A stretch of DNA of 53,835 bases from Bacteroidia bacterium (GTDB taxonomy: Bacteria; Bacteroidota; Bacteroidia; 2-12-FULL-35-15). Numbering within the stretch: the stretch's first letter is position 1; each line of letters begins with the position of its first letter. The translations under genes and the position numbers were made by a program. The notes under the pieces are model-generated. The model worked only from the letters and a program-made list of their open reading frames with translations, did no database searches and was not told where the DNA came from. The stretch lies in assembly GCA_020051175.1 (NCBI GenBank), contig JAGVJJ010000004.1:107558-161392 (forward strand), read 5' to 3'. Positions 17,554 to 26,499 of this stretch are shown here, piece by piece.

Positions 17554-20500
17554 ATGAAATATAATTTTTTATTAAAGATTTTTCTTTTACAGGCTGCTTT
17601 CACCTTGATTCTTTGGGTGAATAATGGCAATAAGGTCCTTGCGCAGGAATGTAATATCATTTATGTTACTCCAAATGGTGCAACCAGTGGCGCTGCCGGA
17701 ACAAAAGCAAATCCTGCTGCGCTTGACTACGCATTTACACTGGCGAGTACTACAAACAGTCAGCTTTGGCTAGCTGTAGGAAATTATACTATCTCCAATC
17801 ACCTGCTCATGATTAGCGGTGTAACAATGGAAGGTGGTTTCGATCCTTCCAATGGCTGGAAAAAAACAAATTCTTTACAGACTGTAATTTTCCGTGATTC
17901 GTTAAACTATGTACCGAATCCAAACCGTATTGTGGCCGTGGAATGCAAAAGCATCAATAATTTCAGTATTCACGACATTACCATCAATGTAAGTGATGCT
18001 CCTTTGAGTGTAAACAGTGCCAGCTTGTATGGTATCCATGTTACTAACAGCAACAATTACAATTTATCACGTATTACAATCAACACGGGAAATGCAACGC
18101 GCGGAGCGGATGGCCTTCCTGGTACTGACGGTGTCAACGGTGCAAACGGTTCTTTGGGCGAGCCAGGAGATGAAGATGGTGGTTGCTGTACTGCCGGTGG
18201 ATTGGGCGGTTCTGGCTCTTACCCAGGCAGTAATGCAGGAGGCAATGGTGGTGCCGGTGGTGCAAGGGGAACGGGTGTTTGTTTTGGCCTTGGCGGTACT
18301 GCCCCGGACGGTTCGGTCGGACAAAATGGTTTGGGAACAAATGGTGGTGCTGGCGGTGCTGGCGGACAAGGGATGTGCGCCTTGCCTGTTTCTTTTGGTT
18401 GCGACCAGACGCCTGCAAGTATCGGTGCTGATGGTGCTGATGGTGCTGATGGTGCTGATGGTGCCGATGGTGCAAACGGTGTTGTTGGTTTTGGTGTTTA
18501 TTTTATCCCGGGCGATGGGCAACAAGGTGATCAGGGTGAACATGGCGGTGGCGGTGGCGGTGGTGGTGGCGGTGGCTCCCAGGGTTGCGTGAATACTTGT
18601 TTTGGCAATAACAACGGTGCCGGACCTGGTGGCAGTGGTGGTGGCGAAGGTGGCGAAGGTGGCCACGGTGCTACCGGTGGTGAAGGCGGTGGCGGTACTT
18701 TTGGTGTGTACATTGATACCAACGGTGTGAATACATTTTTAAAGGACTGTTTTATGAATACAGGTCTCCAGGGGGCCGGCAGTCTCGGTGGTACGCCTGG
18801 TGGTAACGGTGGAGGAAGTTCTGGTGGCGCATCTGGTGTTGTGGGCTGCGATATTGGTACTGGTGGTGCAGGCGGTGCAGGTGGTAAAGGCGGTAAAGGT
18901 GGTAATGGTGGTAATGGCTCCCCGGGGGTAAGTCTTCCATTGTATGAAGATCCGGATGGTGTTGCAATCGCCCAATCGGATATGAAAGCTACTGTTGAAC
19001 CTGCAATCTATCTTCAGAATACAGGCTGTACCTTTCATGATATTAATTATACTACCAATGCAACGGGTATTGTACAATGGTTCTTTGATGGTGGTTCTGT
19101 ACCTTTGAGTGCAAGTGGCGATACCGTTACAACACAGTATGTAACTATGGGCCGCCATTCCATCACGCTTGTGGTAGACGGTGTGCCTTATATGTTTACT
19201 GATTTTACAGGTATATTTTCTGACGGAACGGTTGTTTTGCCTTCTGTTGTAGGGCCTGATACTGTTTGTCCGGGTAACAGCGAAACATTCTCAGCAAGCT
19301 TTCCTACTGCTTTCACGGTATTAGGCTACGACTGGAAAGTATATAATCCTGGTTCTACAACGCCTGCACAAACCGGTAACAGCGCTACTTTCACTTATTC
19401 TTTTCCAACAACGCTTGGGAAATACCTCATAACGCTTAAAACCGAGTCTCCTTGCTGTGGCTGGTCAAAATTGGATAGCTTTTATGTAGATGTTGTTCCA
19501 TTCCTTACAACAGATGTATTCGTGTCTTGTTCAGATCCTGAAATTTGTCAGGGTGAGCCAACATCGTTTTTTGCTTTACCACTGAACGGTGGCAGTAATC
19601 CAACTTATCAATGGAATGTAAACGGCACCGCAGCTGGTACAAACTCCAGCTCTTTTACATCATCTTCACTTAACAACGGTGATGATATTACCAGTACAAT
19701 GTATAGTTCTTATGCTTGTCCACTCAACTCACCGGTTACTTCTTTGCCATTTACAATAACTGTAAACCCGCTGCCCGCTGTCACTTGTAATACTGCCAAT
19801 ACTTATCTTGGGGCAAACACTGCCTTTGAAGCATCTGTTACAGGCGGTACAGCTCCGTTTTCTTTTTACTGGCAGTTTGGTGATGGAGGTGTGGATACTG
19901 CTGTGGGACCTACGCATCTGTATGGTGGCACGGGGCCATACACGTATTCTGTTACGGTTACGGATAGTAACGGGTGCCAGTCCGTATGCAGCGATCTGAT
20001 TACTATTGTAGTGCCGCCAGTTGTATATACCGGTTTCACATTTGTTCAGGCTCCTTCGTGTGGTAACACTTCTGTTACTTTTACGGATACAACTTCCGGA
20101 AGTGTTACATGGTGGTGGTGGGACTTTGGTGACAATTCAACCTCTACACTCCAGAATCCAACGCATACATATACAGTCCCTGGTAACTATACGGTTACGC
20201 TTGCTTCCGGAAATTCAATTTATTCCGATACAATGGTTCAATCCAATATTATTTCTGTATGGGTGGTTCCGGATGCTGGTATTTCATTTGTAAATGATAC
20301 TGTTTGTTATCCTTTTGCAGAGCAGTTTTTGGATGCTTCACCGGGGTCCGATACATGGCTTTGGGGCTTTGGTGACGGCACTACATCCGATTTGCAGAAC
20401 CCTGCCCATTATTATGCTCCGGGAACCTATAATGTGGCTTTAACGGCTACTTCAGCGGATGGGTGTTCGGATAATGCAACAGCTACTGTAACAGTACTGC

Positions 20501-21291
20501 CGGCACCAACAGCTGCGTTTACGCAAAGCAGCTCCGTAATATGCAGCGGTGCAACCGTTCTGTTTAGCGATATATCTTCTGTAGATGCTGTTTCCTGGGA
20601 GTGGGATTTTGGGGATGGAAGCACTTTTAACAGCAGTTCTCCCCCGGCACACCTTTATGCAGCTCAGGGCGTTTATAATGTAACGCTTACTGTGGAAAAT
20701 GCTCTTGGTTGTAAAGATGACACGGTTATCTTAGCTGCGGTAAATGTAAACCTTCGTCCTGGTGCTGCTTTACAGCTTTTAACCACAGGCGAAATATTGA
20801 TGGGCACAGATGTTAACCTGGATAACTACAGTGTCAATTACAATTCCTGGCTATGGGATTTTGGTAATGGGGTGGTTGATTCGCTTAACTTCAATGCTAC
20901 TGCCGTTTACAATGCGCCCGGTTATTATGATATCACTCTTTACGCAATTTATGGCCCGGGCTGTTACGATAGCGCTTCGGTTACCATTATGGTAAATGAT
21001 ATTGAAACCATCTTTGTACCTGAAGCATTTACGCCAAATGGCGATGGCACCAATGAAGTGTTTTATGTGTATGGCAATGATGTCGTGAACTTCCAGTTCT
21101 ACATTTTCGATCGCTGGGGCGAAATTATTTATGAATCCACTGATATTCTTCAGGGTTGGGACGGCACTGTTAAAGGCAAGAAGGCCCCGGATGGAGTATA
21201 TTCATACCGCATCAATTACTGCAAAAAATCCAAACCCACGGATAAGCTCACCCGGATCGGACATCTCTCCCTGCTTAAATACGAGTATTAA
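17554..21291 (+). CDS. Gly-rich beta-helix/PKD surface protein, T9SS type B (paralog 3)
   Basis: A secreted protein of 1245 residues and the third tandem paralog. The signal peptide ends near VLAQ (residue 31). The beta-helix start (YVTPNGATSGAAGTKANPAA) and glycine-rich part (about 180-460) match paralogs 1 and 2, with rung-like pieces at about 157, 315 and 381 and a GAD tandem repeat at about 290-308. Then follow a degenerate PKD-like unit, Ig-like units and five PKD domains (about 739, 819, 902, 982, 1067). Unlike the first two it ends in a CHU_C type B sorting domain (FVPEAFTPNGDGTNEVF, FDRWGEIIYES). The tail swap suggests a different partner for export or anchoring. Confidence 0.87.
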   Translation: MKYNFLLKIFLLQAAFTLILWVNNGNKVLAQECNIIYVTPNGATSGAAGTKANPAALDYAFTLASTTNSQLWLAVGNYTISNHLLMISGVTMEGGFDPSNGWKKTNSLQTVIFRDSLNYVPNPNRIVAVECKSINNFSIHDITINVSDAPLSVNSASLYGIHVTNSNNYNLSRITINTGNATRGADGLPGTDGVNGANGSLGEPGDEDGGCCTAGGLGGSGSYPGSNAGGNGGAGGARGTGVCFGLGGTAPDGSVGQNGLGTNGGAGGAGGQGMCALPVSFGCDQTPASIGADGADGADGADGADGANGVVGFGVYFIPGDGQQGDQGEHGGGGGGGGGGGSQGCVNTCFGNNNGAGPGGSGGGEGGEGGHGATGGEGGGGTFGVYIDTNGVNTFLKDCFMNTGLQGAGSLGGTPGGNGGGSSGGASGVVGCDIGTGGAGGAGGKGGKGGNGGNGSPGVSLPLYEDPDGVAIAQSDMKATVEPAIYLQNTGCTFHDINYTTNATGIVQWFFDGGSVPLSASGDTVTTQYVTMGRHSITLVVDGVPYMFTDFTGIFSDGTVVLPSVVGPDTVCPGNSETFSASFPTAFTVLGYDWKVYNPGSTTPAQTGNSATFTYSFPTTLGKYLITLKTESPCCGWSKLDSFYVDVVPFLTTDVFVSCSDPEICQGEPTSFFALPLNGGSNPTYQWNVNGTAAGTNSSSFTSSSLNNGDDITSTMYSSYACPLNSPVTSLPFTITVNPLPAVTCNTANTYLGANTAFEASVTGGTAPFSFYWQFGDGGVDTAVGPTHLYGGTGPYTYSVTVTDSNGCQSVCSDLITIVVPPVVYTGFTFVQAPSCGNTSVTFTDTTSGSVTWWWWDFGDNSTSTLQNPTHTYTVPGNYTVTLASGNSIYSDTMVQSNIISVWVVPDAGISFVNDTVCYPFAEQFLDASPGSDTWLWGFGDGTTSDLQNPAHYYAPGTYNVALTATSADGCSDNATATVTVLPAPTAAFTQSSSVICSGATVLFSDISSVDAVSWEWDFGDGSTFNSSSPPAHLYAAQGVYNVTLTVENALGCKDDTVILAAVNVNLRPGAALQLLTTGEILMGTDVNLDNYSVNYNSWLWDFGNGVVDSLNFNATAVYNAPGYYDITLYAIYGPGCYDSASVTIMVNDIETIFVPEAFTPNGDGTNEVFYVYGNDVVNFQFYIFDRWGEIIYESTDILQGWDGTVKGKKAPDGVYSYRINYCKKSKPTDKLTRIGHLSLLKYEY
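18424..18480 (+). repeat. In-frame 9-bp microsatellite (GGTGCTGAT)n
   Basis: Within paralog 3, GGTGCTGAT is repeated about five to six times in a row with small variants, coding for Gly-Ala-Asp units at residues 290-308. Unit length is a multiple of three, so slippage would change the protein's length without breaking the frame. Confidence 0.85.
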
Positions 21292-21303
21292 GTATGGTGC
21301 GGC

Positions 21304-21327
21304 TGTCAGTCTGAGCCTGTCGAGACC
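21304..21327 (+). repeat. TGTCAGTCTGAGCCTGTCGAGACC repeat
   Basis: Short phrase TGTCAGTCTGAGCCTGTCGA followed by GACC, 12 nt after the stop of paralog 3. It matches a phrase I know as a common dispersed intergenic repeat of Bacteroidota (TGTCAGTCTGAGCTTGTCGA-like). Only a single copy is in this window. Confidence 0.5.
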
Positions 21328-21360
21328 TTGGGGGTGGGATATAATGTTAGTGTTACCTGT

Positions 21361-21452
21361 TTGATTTTCTCTCTAATCCCCCATCCAAAGCTAAAATACC
21401 CTTGCAATCGGTATCTTCCTGTAGGGGTGCCTAGCCAGTAGCCATTCATTAT
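21361..21452 (-). pseudogene. Decayed duplicate of the flavoprotein 3' end
   Basis: Read on the minus strand, this stretch aligns with the last ~28 codons of the adjacent flavoprotein gene (near 21620-21705). It still translates in one frame as TPTGRYRLQGYFSFGWGIR, against APTGGYLLQGCFSMGVGLG in the intact gene. Shared residues are PTG, Y, LQG, FS, G and G. The DNA also matches in AATCC, GTATC and CCTGTAGG. It lies about 260 bp beyond its counterpart, with the structured repeat at 21471-21585 between them. Interpreted as a remnant of a local duplication. Confidence 0.6.
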
Positions 21453-21470
21453 CGAGTATTAATCTTATGA

Positions 21471-21585
21471 AATCGCGCGCTGGCAATGAAAGCATACGAT
21501 GCCGTTTAGCCCGTGCGGTAGGAGTTATGCTTTCTTGATTTTTTTGTTACTTTTTTCATCAAGGAAAAAAGTAAACACACAACAC
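21471..21585 (+). repeat. Structured repeat element, copy 2
   Basis: Second copy of the element at 7407-7525. GAAAGCATA (21488-21496) pairs with TATGCTTTC (21526-21534) around a loop containing CGATGC and GTGCGGTAGGA. CTTGAT (21534-21539) can pair with ATCAAG (21558-21563). Alternatively TTACTTTTTT (21547-21556) can pair with AAAAAAGTAA (21565-21574); the two pairings exclude each other. It lies between convergent genes, as does copy 1. Confidence 0.65.
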
Positions 21586-21605
21586 TTCTTTGACTAAGTC
21601 ATGTA

Positions 21606-22808
21606 TTAAATTGATGTATTCAATTTTCTCCCCAATCCAACCCCCATACTAAAACACCCCTGTAGCAAGTATCCGCCTGTAGGTGCATCCCAGTCAAGCA
21701 TTTCACCAATAGCGTAGCAGTTGGGAATTTTCTTTAGTTGAAAGTTCTCGTCTATCTCCTCTAATGCAATGCCGCCAACAGTTGAAATCGCTTCATCCAA
21801 TGGTCCGGCAGACTTAATTGTCAACTGAAGGTTTTTTATTCTTTCGGATAAAACCACAGGGTCCGTAAATTGTGCCTTATCAATAACCGATTTTAACAGC
21901 AATAATGGAACACCGGAAATATTCAGGTCATTTTTAAGGCATTCACTAATTGATCTGTTTCCCCTGTTCCTTAATTTGCTCTCAATCGTAGTGAGCGAAA
22001 TTGACGGTTTTAAATCCATAAATAAAGCAGCATGGCCTTCTTCACTCAACTGCTTGCGGATAGCACCACTCAGTGCATAAACTGCTCCACCTTCAAGCCC
22101 GAAGGCTGTTATTACAACTTCCCCTTCTTTCTTGTTTTCTCCGCAGTGCAGGGTTAAGTTTTTTAATGTCTTTCCTTCTGCTTGCTTTAAAAATTCCTTA
22201 TCCCATTCTATTTCAAAAGCACAATTGGAGGACTGAAAAGGCTTTACTTCAACACCTTGGTCAATGAAATGCTTTGTCCAGCTGCCATCTGAGCCGGTTA
22301 CTTTCCAGCTTCCGCCTCCCAATGCAAATACAGTGATGTCCGGTTTGATAACAAACTCATTTTTGTTTTTATCATCAGTAAAAAGCAATTGATCGTTTCT
22401 CCAGCCATGCCAGGTAATGCGTGTCTCTATAGATACATTCTTTTGCTTTATAACGGACAATATAGCCGTTAGCACGTCTATTGGTTTAATGCCTTTTACA
22501 GGAAACACACGTTTGCTGGAACCTTCAAATGTATCAATGCCAATTGACTTGAGCCAGTTGCGTAAATCTGTATTGTTGAAGTTTTTGATAATAGGCTCAA
22601 AAAAAGATGAAGGTGTATACCTTGAAATAAATGTATCCGGCTTTTCGGAATGTGTAAGATTAAAGCCTCCGTCACCCGCAACCAGGAGCTTTCTTCCAGG
22701 TGCAGCATTTTTTTCGTAAATGAATACATCAAATTTTTTATGATCCAATTCTGCGGCCAGCAGCAAGGCTGTAGCCCCGCCCCCAACAATTGCTACAGTC
22801 TTCCTCAT
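21606..22808 (-). CDS. HI0933/YhiN-family FAD-dependent oxidoreductase
   Basis: A 400-residue flavoprotein of the HI0933/BaiN-like family. The N-terminal dinucleotide-binding motif is IVGGGATALLLAAEL followed by the acidic strand end YEKN. The family motif GDGGFNLTHS occurs near residue 46 (usual form GxGRCNxTN, so slightly divergent) and the C-terminal FAD-contact region GEMLDWDAPTGGYLLQGCFS is well kept. The family binds FAD and probably NAD(P)H; the physiological substrate is not established. It ends facing paralog 3, with an intergenic repeat and a decayed copy of its own 3' end in between. Confidence 0.88.
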   Translation of the reverse strand: MRKTVAIVGGGATALLLAAELDHKKFDVFIYEKNAAPGRKLLVAGDGGFNLTHSEKPDTFISRYTPSSFFEPIIKNFNNTDLRNWLKSIGIDTFEGSSKRVFPVKGIKPIDVLTAILSVIKQKNVSIETRITWHGWRNDQLLFTDDKNKNEFVIKPDITVFALGGGSWKVTGSDGSWTKHFIDQGVEVKPFQSSNCAFEIEWDKEFLKQAEGKTLKNLTLHCGENKKEGEVVITAFGLEGGAVYALSGAIRKQLSEEGHAALFMDLKPSISLTTIESKLRNRGNRSISECLKNDLNISGVPLLLLKSVIDKAQFTDPVVLSERIKNLQLTIKSAGPLDEAISTVGGIALEEIDENFQLKKIPNCYAIGEMLDWDAPTGGYLLQGCFSMGVGLGRKLNTSI

Positions 22809-22893
22809 AAAAAATATTTTTTTCTAATTAAACCTTCTTAAATTGAACTCGTCATACAACAAAGAGAATCATAAACATAAAACAATTAAACCT

Positions 22894-23295
22894 ATGAAAA
22901 AAACATTTTTAATTTTATTTGCTTTTGCGATAGCAATTGTAAATGGTAAAGCGCAGGAAAAGAAAGGTGCAGGACAAACCCCTGAACAACGTGCTGAAAA
23001 AATGCTGGCCAAACTCAATGAAGTGGTTACTTTGAGCGAAGATCAGAAAGCGAAAGCAAAACCTGTTATTCTGAAACGCGAAACAGAGCGTACGGAATTG
23101 AAAAAGAAGTATCCGAACAAAGATGAATTTAAAAAGGCGAACAGGGAAAATATGAAAAATGCTGAGGTGGAATTGAAAAAAATATTGACTGCAGAACAAG
23201 CTGAAAAGCTGAAAAAGTACCGTGAGGAAATGAAAGAGAAGCGCAAAGCTAAAAAGGCTTCTGCCACCGCTCCAGAAGACGATGACGAAGATTAA
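22894..23295 (+). CDS. Small secreted Spy/CpxP-like helical protein
   Basis: A 133-residue protein beginning at ATG 22894, where a signal peptide (MKKTFLILFAFAIAIVNG, cleavage near KAQ) starts; an upstream TTG at 22843 would add 17 non-signal residues and is rejected. The mature part is highly charged and helical: QTPEQRAEKMLAKLNEVVTL, then LKKILTAEQAEKLKKYREEM and a basic then acidic tail. The LT.eQ..K motif pair resembles periplasmic Spy/CpxP/DUF4890 proteins, which act as chaperones or stress sensors. No Spy LTxxQ motif is exact, so the assignment is by pattern only. It stands alone, divergent from the flavoprotein. Confidence 0.7.
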   Translation: MKKTFLILFAFAIAIVNGKAQEKKGAGQTPEQRAEKMLAKLNEVVTLSEDQKAKAKPVILKRETERTELKKKYPNKDEFKKANRENMKNAEVELKKILTAEQAEKLKKYREEMKEKRKAKKASATAPEDDDED

Positions 23296-23326
23296 GAGGT
23301 AGTTGGGATAGGCTGGATAATGCCCC

Positions 23327-23360
23327 GTATCTCAAATCTCATGTCTCAAATCTCATATCC
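23327..23360 (+). repeat. TCTCAAATCTCATG simple repeat
   Basis: ATCTCAAATCTCATGTCTCA and a further AATCTCATATCC, a low-complexity direct repeat of the TCTCAAATCTCAT type. Such stretches are common between Bacteroidota genes. It lies 35 nt before the recG start. Confidence 0.5.
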
Positions 23361-23394
23361 AATACTGCTTTTTTGTTAATTTAGCGGTATAAAT

Positions 23395-25506
23395 ATGTCG
23401 AGCAATTTTTTAAATACTCCCGTTGAATACCTTAAAAACGTTGGCCCCCAAAAGGCTGACGTTTTAAAAAAAGAATTGCATATTTTCAGGTATTCCGACT
23501 TGCTTACTTTTTATCCTTTCCGTTACGTTGACCGCACAAAATTTTATAAGGTCAGGGAAATCACAGAAGATCTGCCCTATGTACAGCTAAGGGGTAAAAT
23601 TGTAAGTACAAAAATTGTTGGGGTTAAACGCTCGCAGCGTTTTGTCGCAACATTTGCAGACGATACTGGCAAGCTGGAGCTGGTGTGGTTCCAGGGAGCG
23701 AAGTGGATGGTTGAAAAAATAAAGCCGCATTTTACCAACGAATTTATTGTTTTCGGGAAGCCTTCCTGGTTTAATGGTGCCTTTAATATTTCACATCCTG
23801 AAATAGAACCTGTAAGTGAAGAGAACACAACATTGGCCAGTGCCTTGCAGGCTGTGTATAACAGTACTGAAAAACTGAAAGCCAAAGGCCTTGATACGCG
23901 AGGGATTGCGCGGGTACAAAAAACATTAAATGCCCTCATTCGGAACAATATCCCGGAAACGCTTTCAAAAGATATAATGGAGCGCTTCCAGATGGTTTCA
24001 AAGGAAGAGGCTTTAAAACAGATACATTTTCCACGAAACCCCGAAATGCTTAGAAAGGCTGAGTTTCGGCTGAAGTTTGAAGAGTTGTTTTTTATTCAGC
24101 TCAAACTTTTAAAGCAAAAAGGAACAAGGGAAAAGACATATCGGGGATTTGCCTTTTCCAGGGTTGGCGATTATTTCAATAGCTTTTATTCGAAGCATCT
24201 GCCCTTTGAACTTACCAATGCGCAAAAGAGGGTAATAAAAGAGATAAGGCTGGATATGGGCTCTGGCAAACAGATGAACAGGCTGTTGCAGGGCGATGTG
24301 GGAAGCGGAAAAACGCTTGTAGCGTTAATGAGCATACTGATTGCTATGGATAATGGCTTCCAGGCCTGTCTTATGGCCCCTACTGAAATACTGGCAAATC
24401 AGCACTACGAAACAATTTCAGGGATGCTTCAGCCATTGGATATAAACATTGGTCTGCTTACTGGTTCTACAAAGGCTAAGGAGCGCAGACGCATCCACGA
24501 ACAGCTCCAAAATGGTGAAATGCACATTCTTATTGGAACGCATGCACTCCTTGAGGATGTTGTACAGTTCAAAAATATTGGTTTGGTTGTAATTGATGAA
24601 CAGCACAGATTTGGTGTTGCTCAACGTGCAAAAATGTGGGAGAAGAATACATTGTCTCCACACATGCTTATCATGTCCGCTACGCCTATCCCACGTACAC
24701 TGGCAATGACCCTGTATGGCGATTTGGATATAAGTGTAATTGATGAGCTGCCTCCGGGAAGAAAAGCGATACAGACGGTACACCGTTTCGACAATCACCG
24801 CGACAGGGTGTTCGGATTCATGAAAGAACAAATTGCTCTTGGAAGACAAATCTACGTGGTTTATCCTTTGATCAAAGAGTCTGAAAAGATGGACTATAAG
24901 GACTTGATGGACGGGTATGAAAGTATTGTTCGCTCATTTCCTTTGCCGCAGTACAATGTGAGTATTGTGCATGGGCAGATGAAAGCAGATGCGAAAGATT
25001 ATGAAATGCAGCGCTTTGTAAAAGGTGAAACCAATATCATGGTGGCCACCACGGTAATAGAAGTAGGTGTGAATGTCCCCAATGCAAGTGTAATGGTGAT
25101 TGAGAGTGCGGAACGGTTTGGGCTTTCCCAGCTCCACCAGCTGCGCGGACGGGTGGGTAGGGGTGCGGAGCAATCGTATTGTATTTTAATGACATCATTC
25201 AAGCTGAGCAGCGAAGGGCGTTTGCGAATGGAAACCATGTGCCGCACCAACGATGGCTTTGAAATTGCCGATGTGGATTTAAAGCTGCGTGGTCCTGGAG
25301 ATATGGCTGGTACCATGCAAAGTGGTGTGCTGGACCTGAATATTGCTGACCTCGCGAAAGATGCGCAGATACTTCATTCTGCACGAAATATAGCTATTGA
25401 ATTGTTGTCGGAAGATCCCAATCTGGAGAAACCTGAAAATAGTAACATCGCCTATCAGTTAGCAATTTCCAATGCAACGCAAACCAACTGGAGCAGGATT
25501 TCGTAA
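23395..25506 (+). CDS. recG: ATP-dependent DNA helicase RecG
   Basis: A 703-residue RecG helicase, which reverses stalled replication forks and branch-migrates Holliday junctions. The N-terminal wedge (OB-fold) domain covers about residues 1-220. Helicase motif I is GDVGSGKT near residue 300, motif II DEQHRFG near 400, and motif VI QLRGRVGRGAEQSYC near 585. A C-terminal region with ADVDLKLRGPGDMAGTMQSG is diagnostic for RecG. Length is normal. The upstream region has TAATTTAG, close to the -7 consensus. A strong hairpin terminator follows immediately after the stop codon. Confidence 0.97.
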   Translation: MSSNFLNTPVEYLKNVGPQKADVLKKELHIFRYSDLLTFYPFRYVDRTKFYKVREITEDLPYVQLRGKIVSTKIVGVKRSQRFVATFADDTGKLELVWFQGAKWMVEKIKPHFTNEFIVFGKPSWFNGAFNISHPEIEPVSEENTTLASALQAVYNSTEKLKAKGLDTRGIARVQKTLNALIRNNIPETLSKDIMERFQMVSKEEALKQIHFPRNPEMLRKAEFRLKFEELFFIQLKLLKQKGTREKTYRGFAFSRVGDYFNSFYSKHLPFELTNAQKRVIKEIRLDMGSGKQMNRLLQGDVGSGKTLVALMSILIAMDNGFQACLMAPTEILANQHYETISGMLQPLDINIGLLTGSTKAKERRRIHEQLQNGEMHILIGTHALLEDVVQFKNIGLVVIDEQHRFGVAQRAKMWEKNTLSPHMLIMSATPIPRTLAMTLYGDLDISVIDELPPGRKAIQTVHRFDNHRDRVFGFMKEQIALGRQIYVVYPLIKESEKMDYKDLMDGYESIVRSFPLPQYNVSIVHGQMKADAKDYEMQRFVKGETNIMVATTVIEVGVNVPNASVMVIESAERFGLSQLHQLRGRVGRGAEQSYCILMTSFKLSSEGRLRMETMCRTNDGFEIADVDLKLRGPGDMAGTMQSGVLDLNIADLAKDAQILHSARNIAIELLSEDPNLEKPENSNIAYQLAISNATQTNWSRIS

Positions 25507-25507
25507 T

Positions 25508-25540
25508 GATGTTGAACTTATTCAACATCTTAATTTTTAT
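25508..25540 (+). terminator. Rho-independent terminator of recG
   Basis: GATGTTGAA (25508-25516), loop CTTA, TTCAACATC (25521-25529), then TTAATTTTTATGTTTTT. The hairpin begins two bases after the recG stop. Arms are perfectly complementary over 9 bp. Confidence 0.8.
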
Positions 25541-25582
25541 GTTTTTAACTTTTGAATTTTGACTTTATTATCTTCCCACTTA

Positions 25583-26488
25583 TCAGAAGATATGTTTCTC
25601 CGCATGGTAAGATGAACGCACCAGCGGACCGCTCTCAACAAAACGGAATCCTTTTTCTAATCCAACCTGTTTATACTTCGCGAACGCCTCAGGGCGTATA
25701 AATTCTTTCACAGGGAGGTGCTTTGGTGTTGGTTGAAGGTATTGGCCTAAAGTGAGTACATCGCAGCCTACGGCCCTTAAATCATCCATTGTTTCGTATA
25801 TTTCCTGCTCCGTTTCTCCCAGGCCCAGCATAACACCTGATTTTGTTTTTAATCCGGCATCCTTCAAACGTTTCAAAACTTCAAGGCTCCGGTCATATTT
25901 GGCCTGGATCCGAACCTGCTTTGTTAACCTGCGAACCGTTTCCATGTTATGCGACACAATATCAGGCTGTGCATCAATTATACGTTGAAGGTTTTCCCAT
26001 TTTCCCTGAAAATCAGGAATAAGTGTTTCAAATTTAGTTTGAGGGCTTACTCTTCTTATTGCATTTATCGTTTCTACCCATATAACAGAACCTCCGTCTT
26101 TTAAATCATCCCGATCTACAGAGGTGATAACACAATGTTTTACATTCATCAGGCGCACTGATTCTGCCACACGTTCTGGCTCCTGCAAGTCAACTGCTTT
26201 AGGCCTACCGGTAGCAACACTGCAAAATCCGCAGGAGCGGGTGCAGATATTACCCAGAATCATAAATGTGGCTGTTCCCGCACCCCAGCATTCACCCATG
26301 TTCGGACAATTGCCGCTTTCACAGATAGTATGCAGTTTGTGAGTGGAAACTATTTTTCTTACCTCTGCATATTCCTTCCCTGTAGGAAGCTTCACACGCA
26401 GCCATTCCGGCTTGCGCGGACGTTCCTTAACTTCTGATGTATTGCCGGGGATAATATTGTTGGATTGAGAGTCTGTAGTTGTTGTCAT
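25583..26488 (-). CDS. lipA: Lipoyl synthase LipA
   Basis: A 301-residue radical-SAM lipoyl synthase, inserting two sulfurs into octanoyl groups on lipoyl domains. All expected iron-sulfur ligands are present: the auxiliary cluster cysteines C56, C61 and C67 ([12 protein letters not shown]), the radical-SAM cysteines C82, C86 and C89 (CTRSCGFC), and the C-terminal RSSY motif with its cluster-binding serine at about 292-293. Length is typical. The N-terminal 20 residues are Thr/Asn-rich and probably disordered. It follows the outer-membrane-like gene at 26549 after a 60-nt gap containing simple repeats. Confidence 0.97.
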   Translation of the reverse strand: MTTTTDSQSNNIIPGNTSEVKERPRKPEWLRVKLPTGKEYAEVRKIVSTHKLHTICESGNCPNMGECWGAGTATFMILGNICTRSCGFCSVATGRPKAVDLQEPERVAESVRLMNVKHCVITSVDRDDLKDGGSVIWVETINAIRRVSPQTKFETLIPDFQGKWENLQRIIDAQPDIVSHNMETVRRLTKQVRIQAKYDRSLEVLKRLKDAGLKTKSGVMLGLGETEQEIYETMDDLRAVGCDVLTLGQYLQPTPKHLPVKEFIRPEAFAKYKQVGLEKGFRFVESGPLVRSSYHAEKHIF

Positions 26489-26499
26489 TTGCCATCAGC

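Noticed and set aside
18067..18666. Long minus-strand reading frame rich in Thr/Ala across the Gly-rich part of paralog 3 (and similar frames at 11497-11928 and 14724-15302).
   Set aside because: GGN-rich coding DNA lacks stop codons on the opposite strand, so long open frames arise automatically. They have no starts, signals or conserved composition of their own.
10564..21291. Recent foreign island carrying the three surface genes.
   Set aside because: No integrase, tRNA, direct-repeat ends or transposase was seen, and the skewed composition is explained by Gly codons. Transfer cannot be excluded but is not supported.
21131..21364. Small plus-strand frame overlapping the end of paralog 3.
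   Set aside because: It is an out-of-frame reading of the CHU_C domain with no independent support.
22843..22893. N-terminal extension of the Spy-like protein from TTG 22843.
   Set aside because: The extra residues are not signal-like, and a clean signal peptide begins at ATG 22894.
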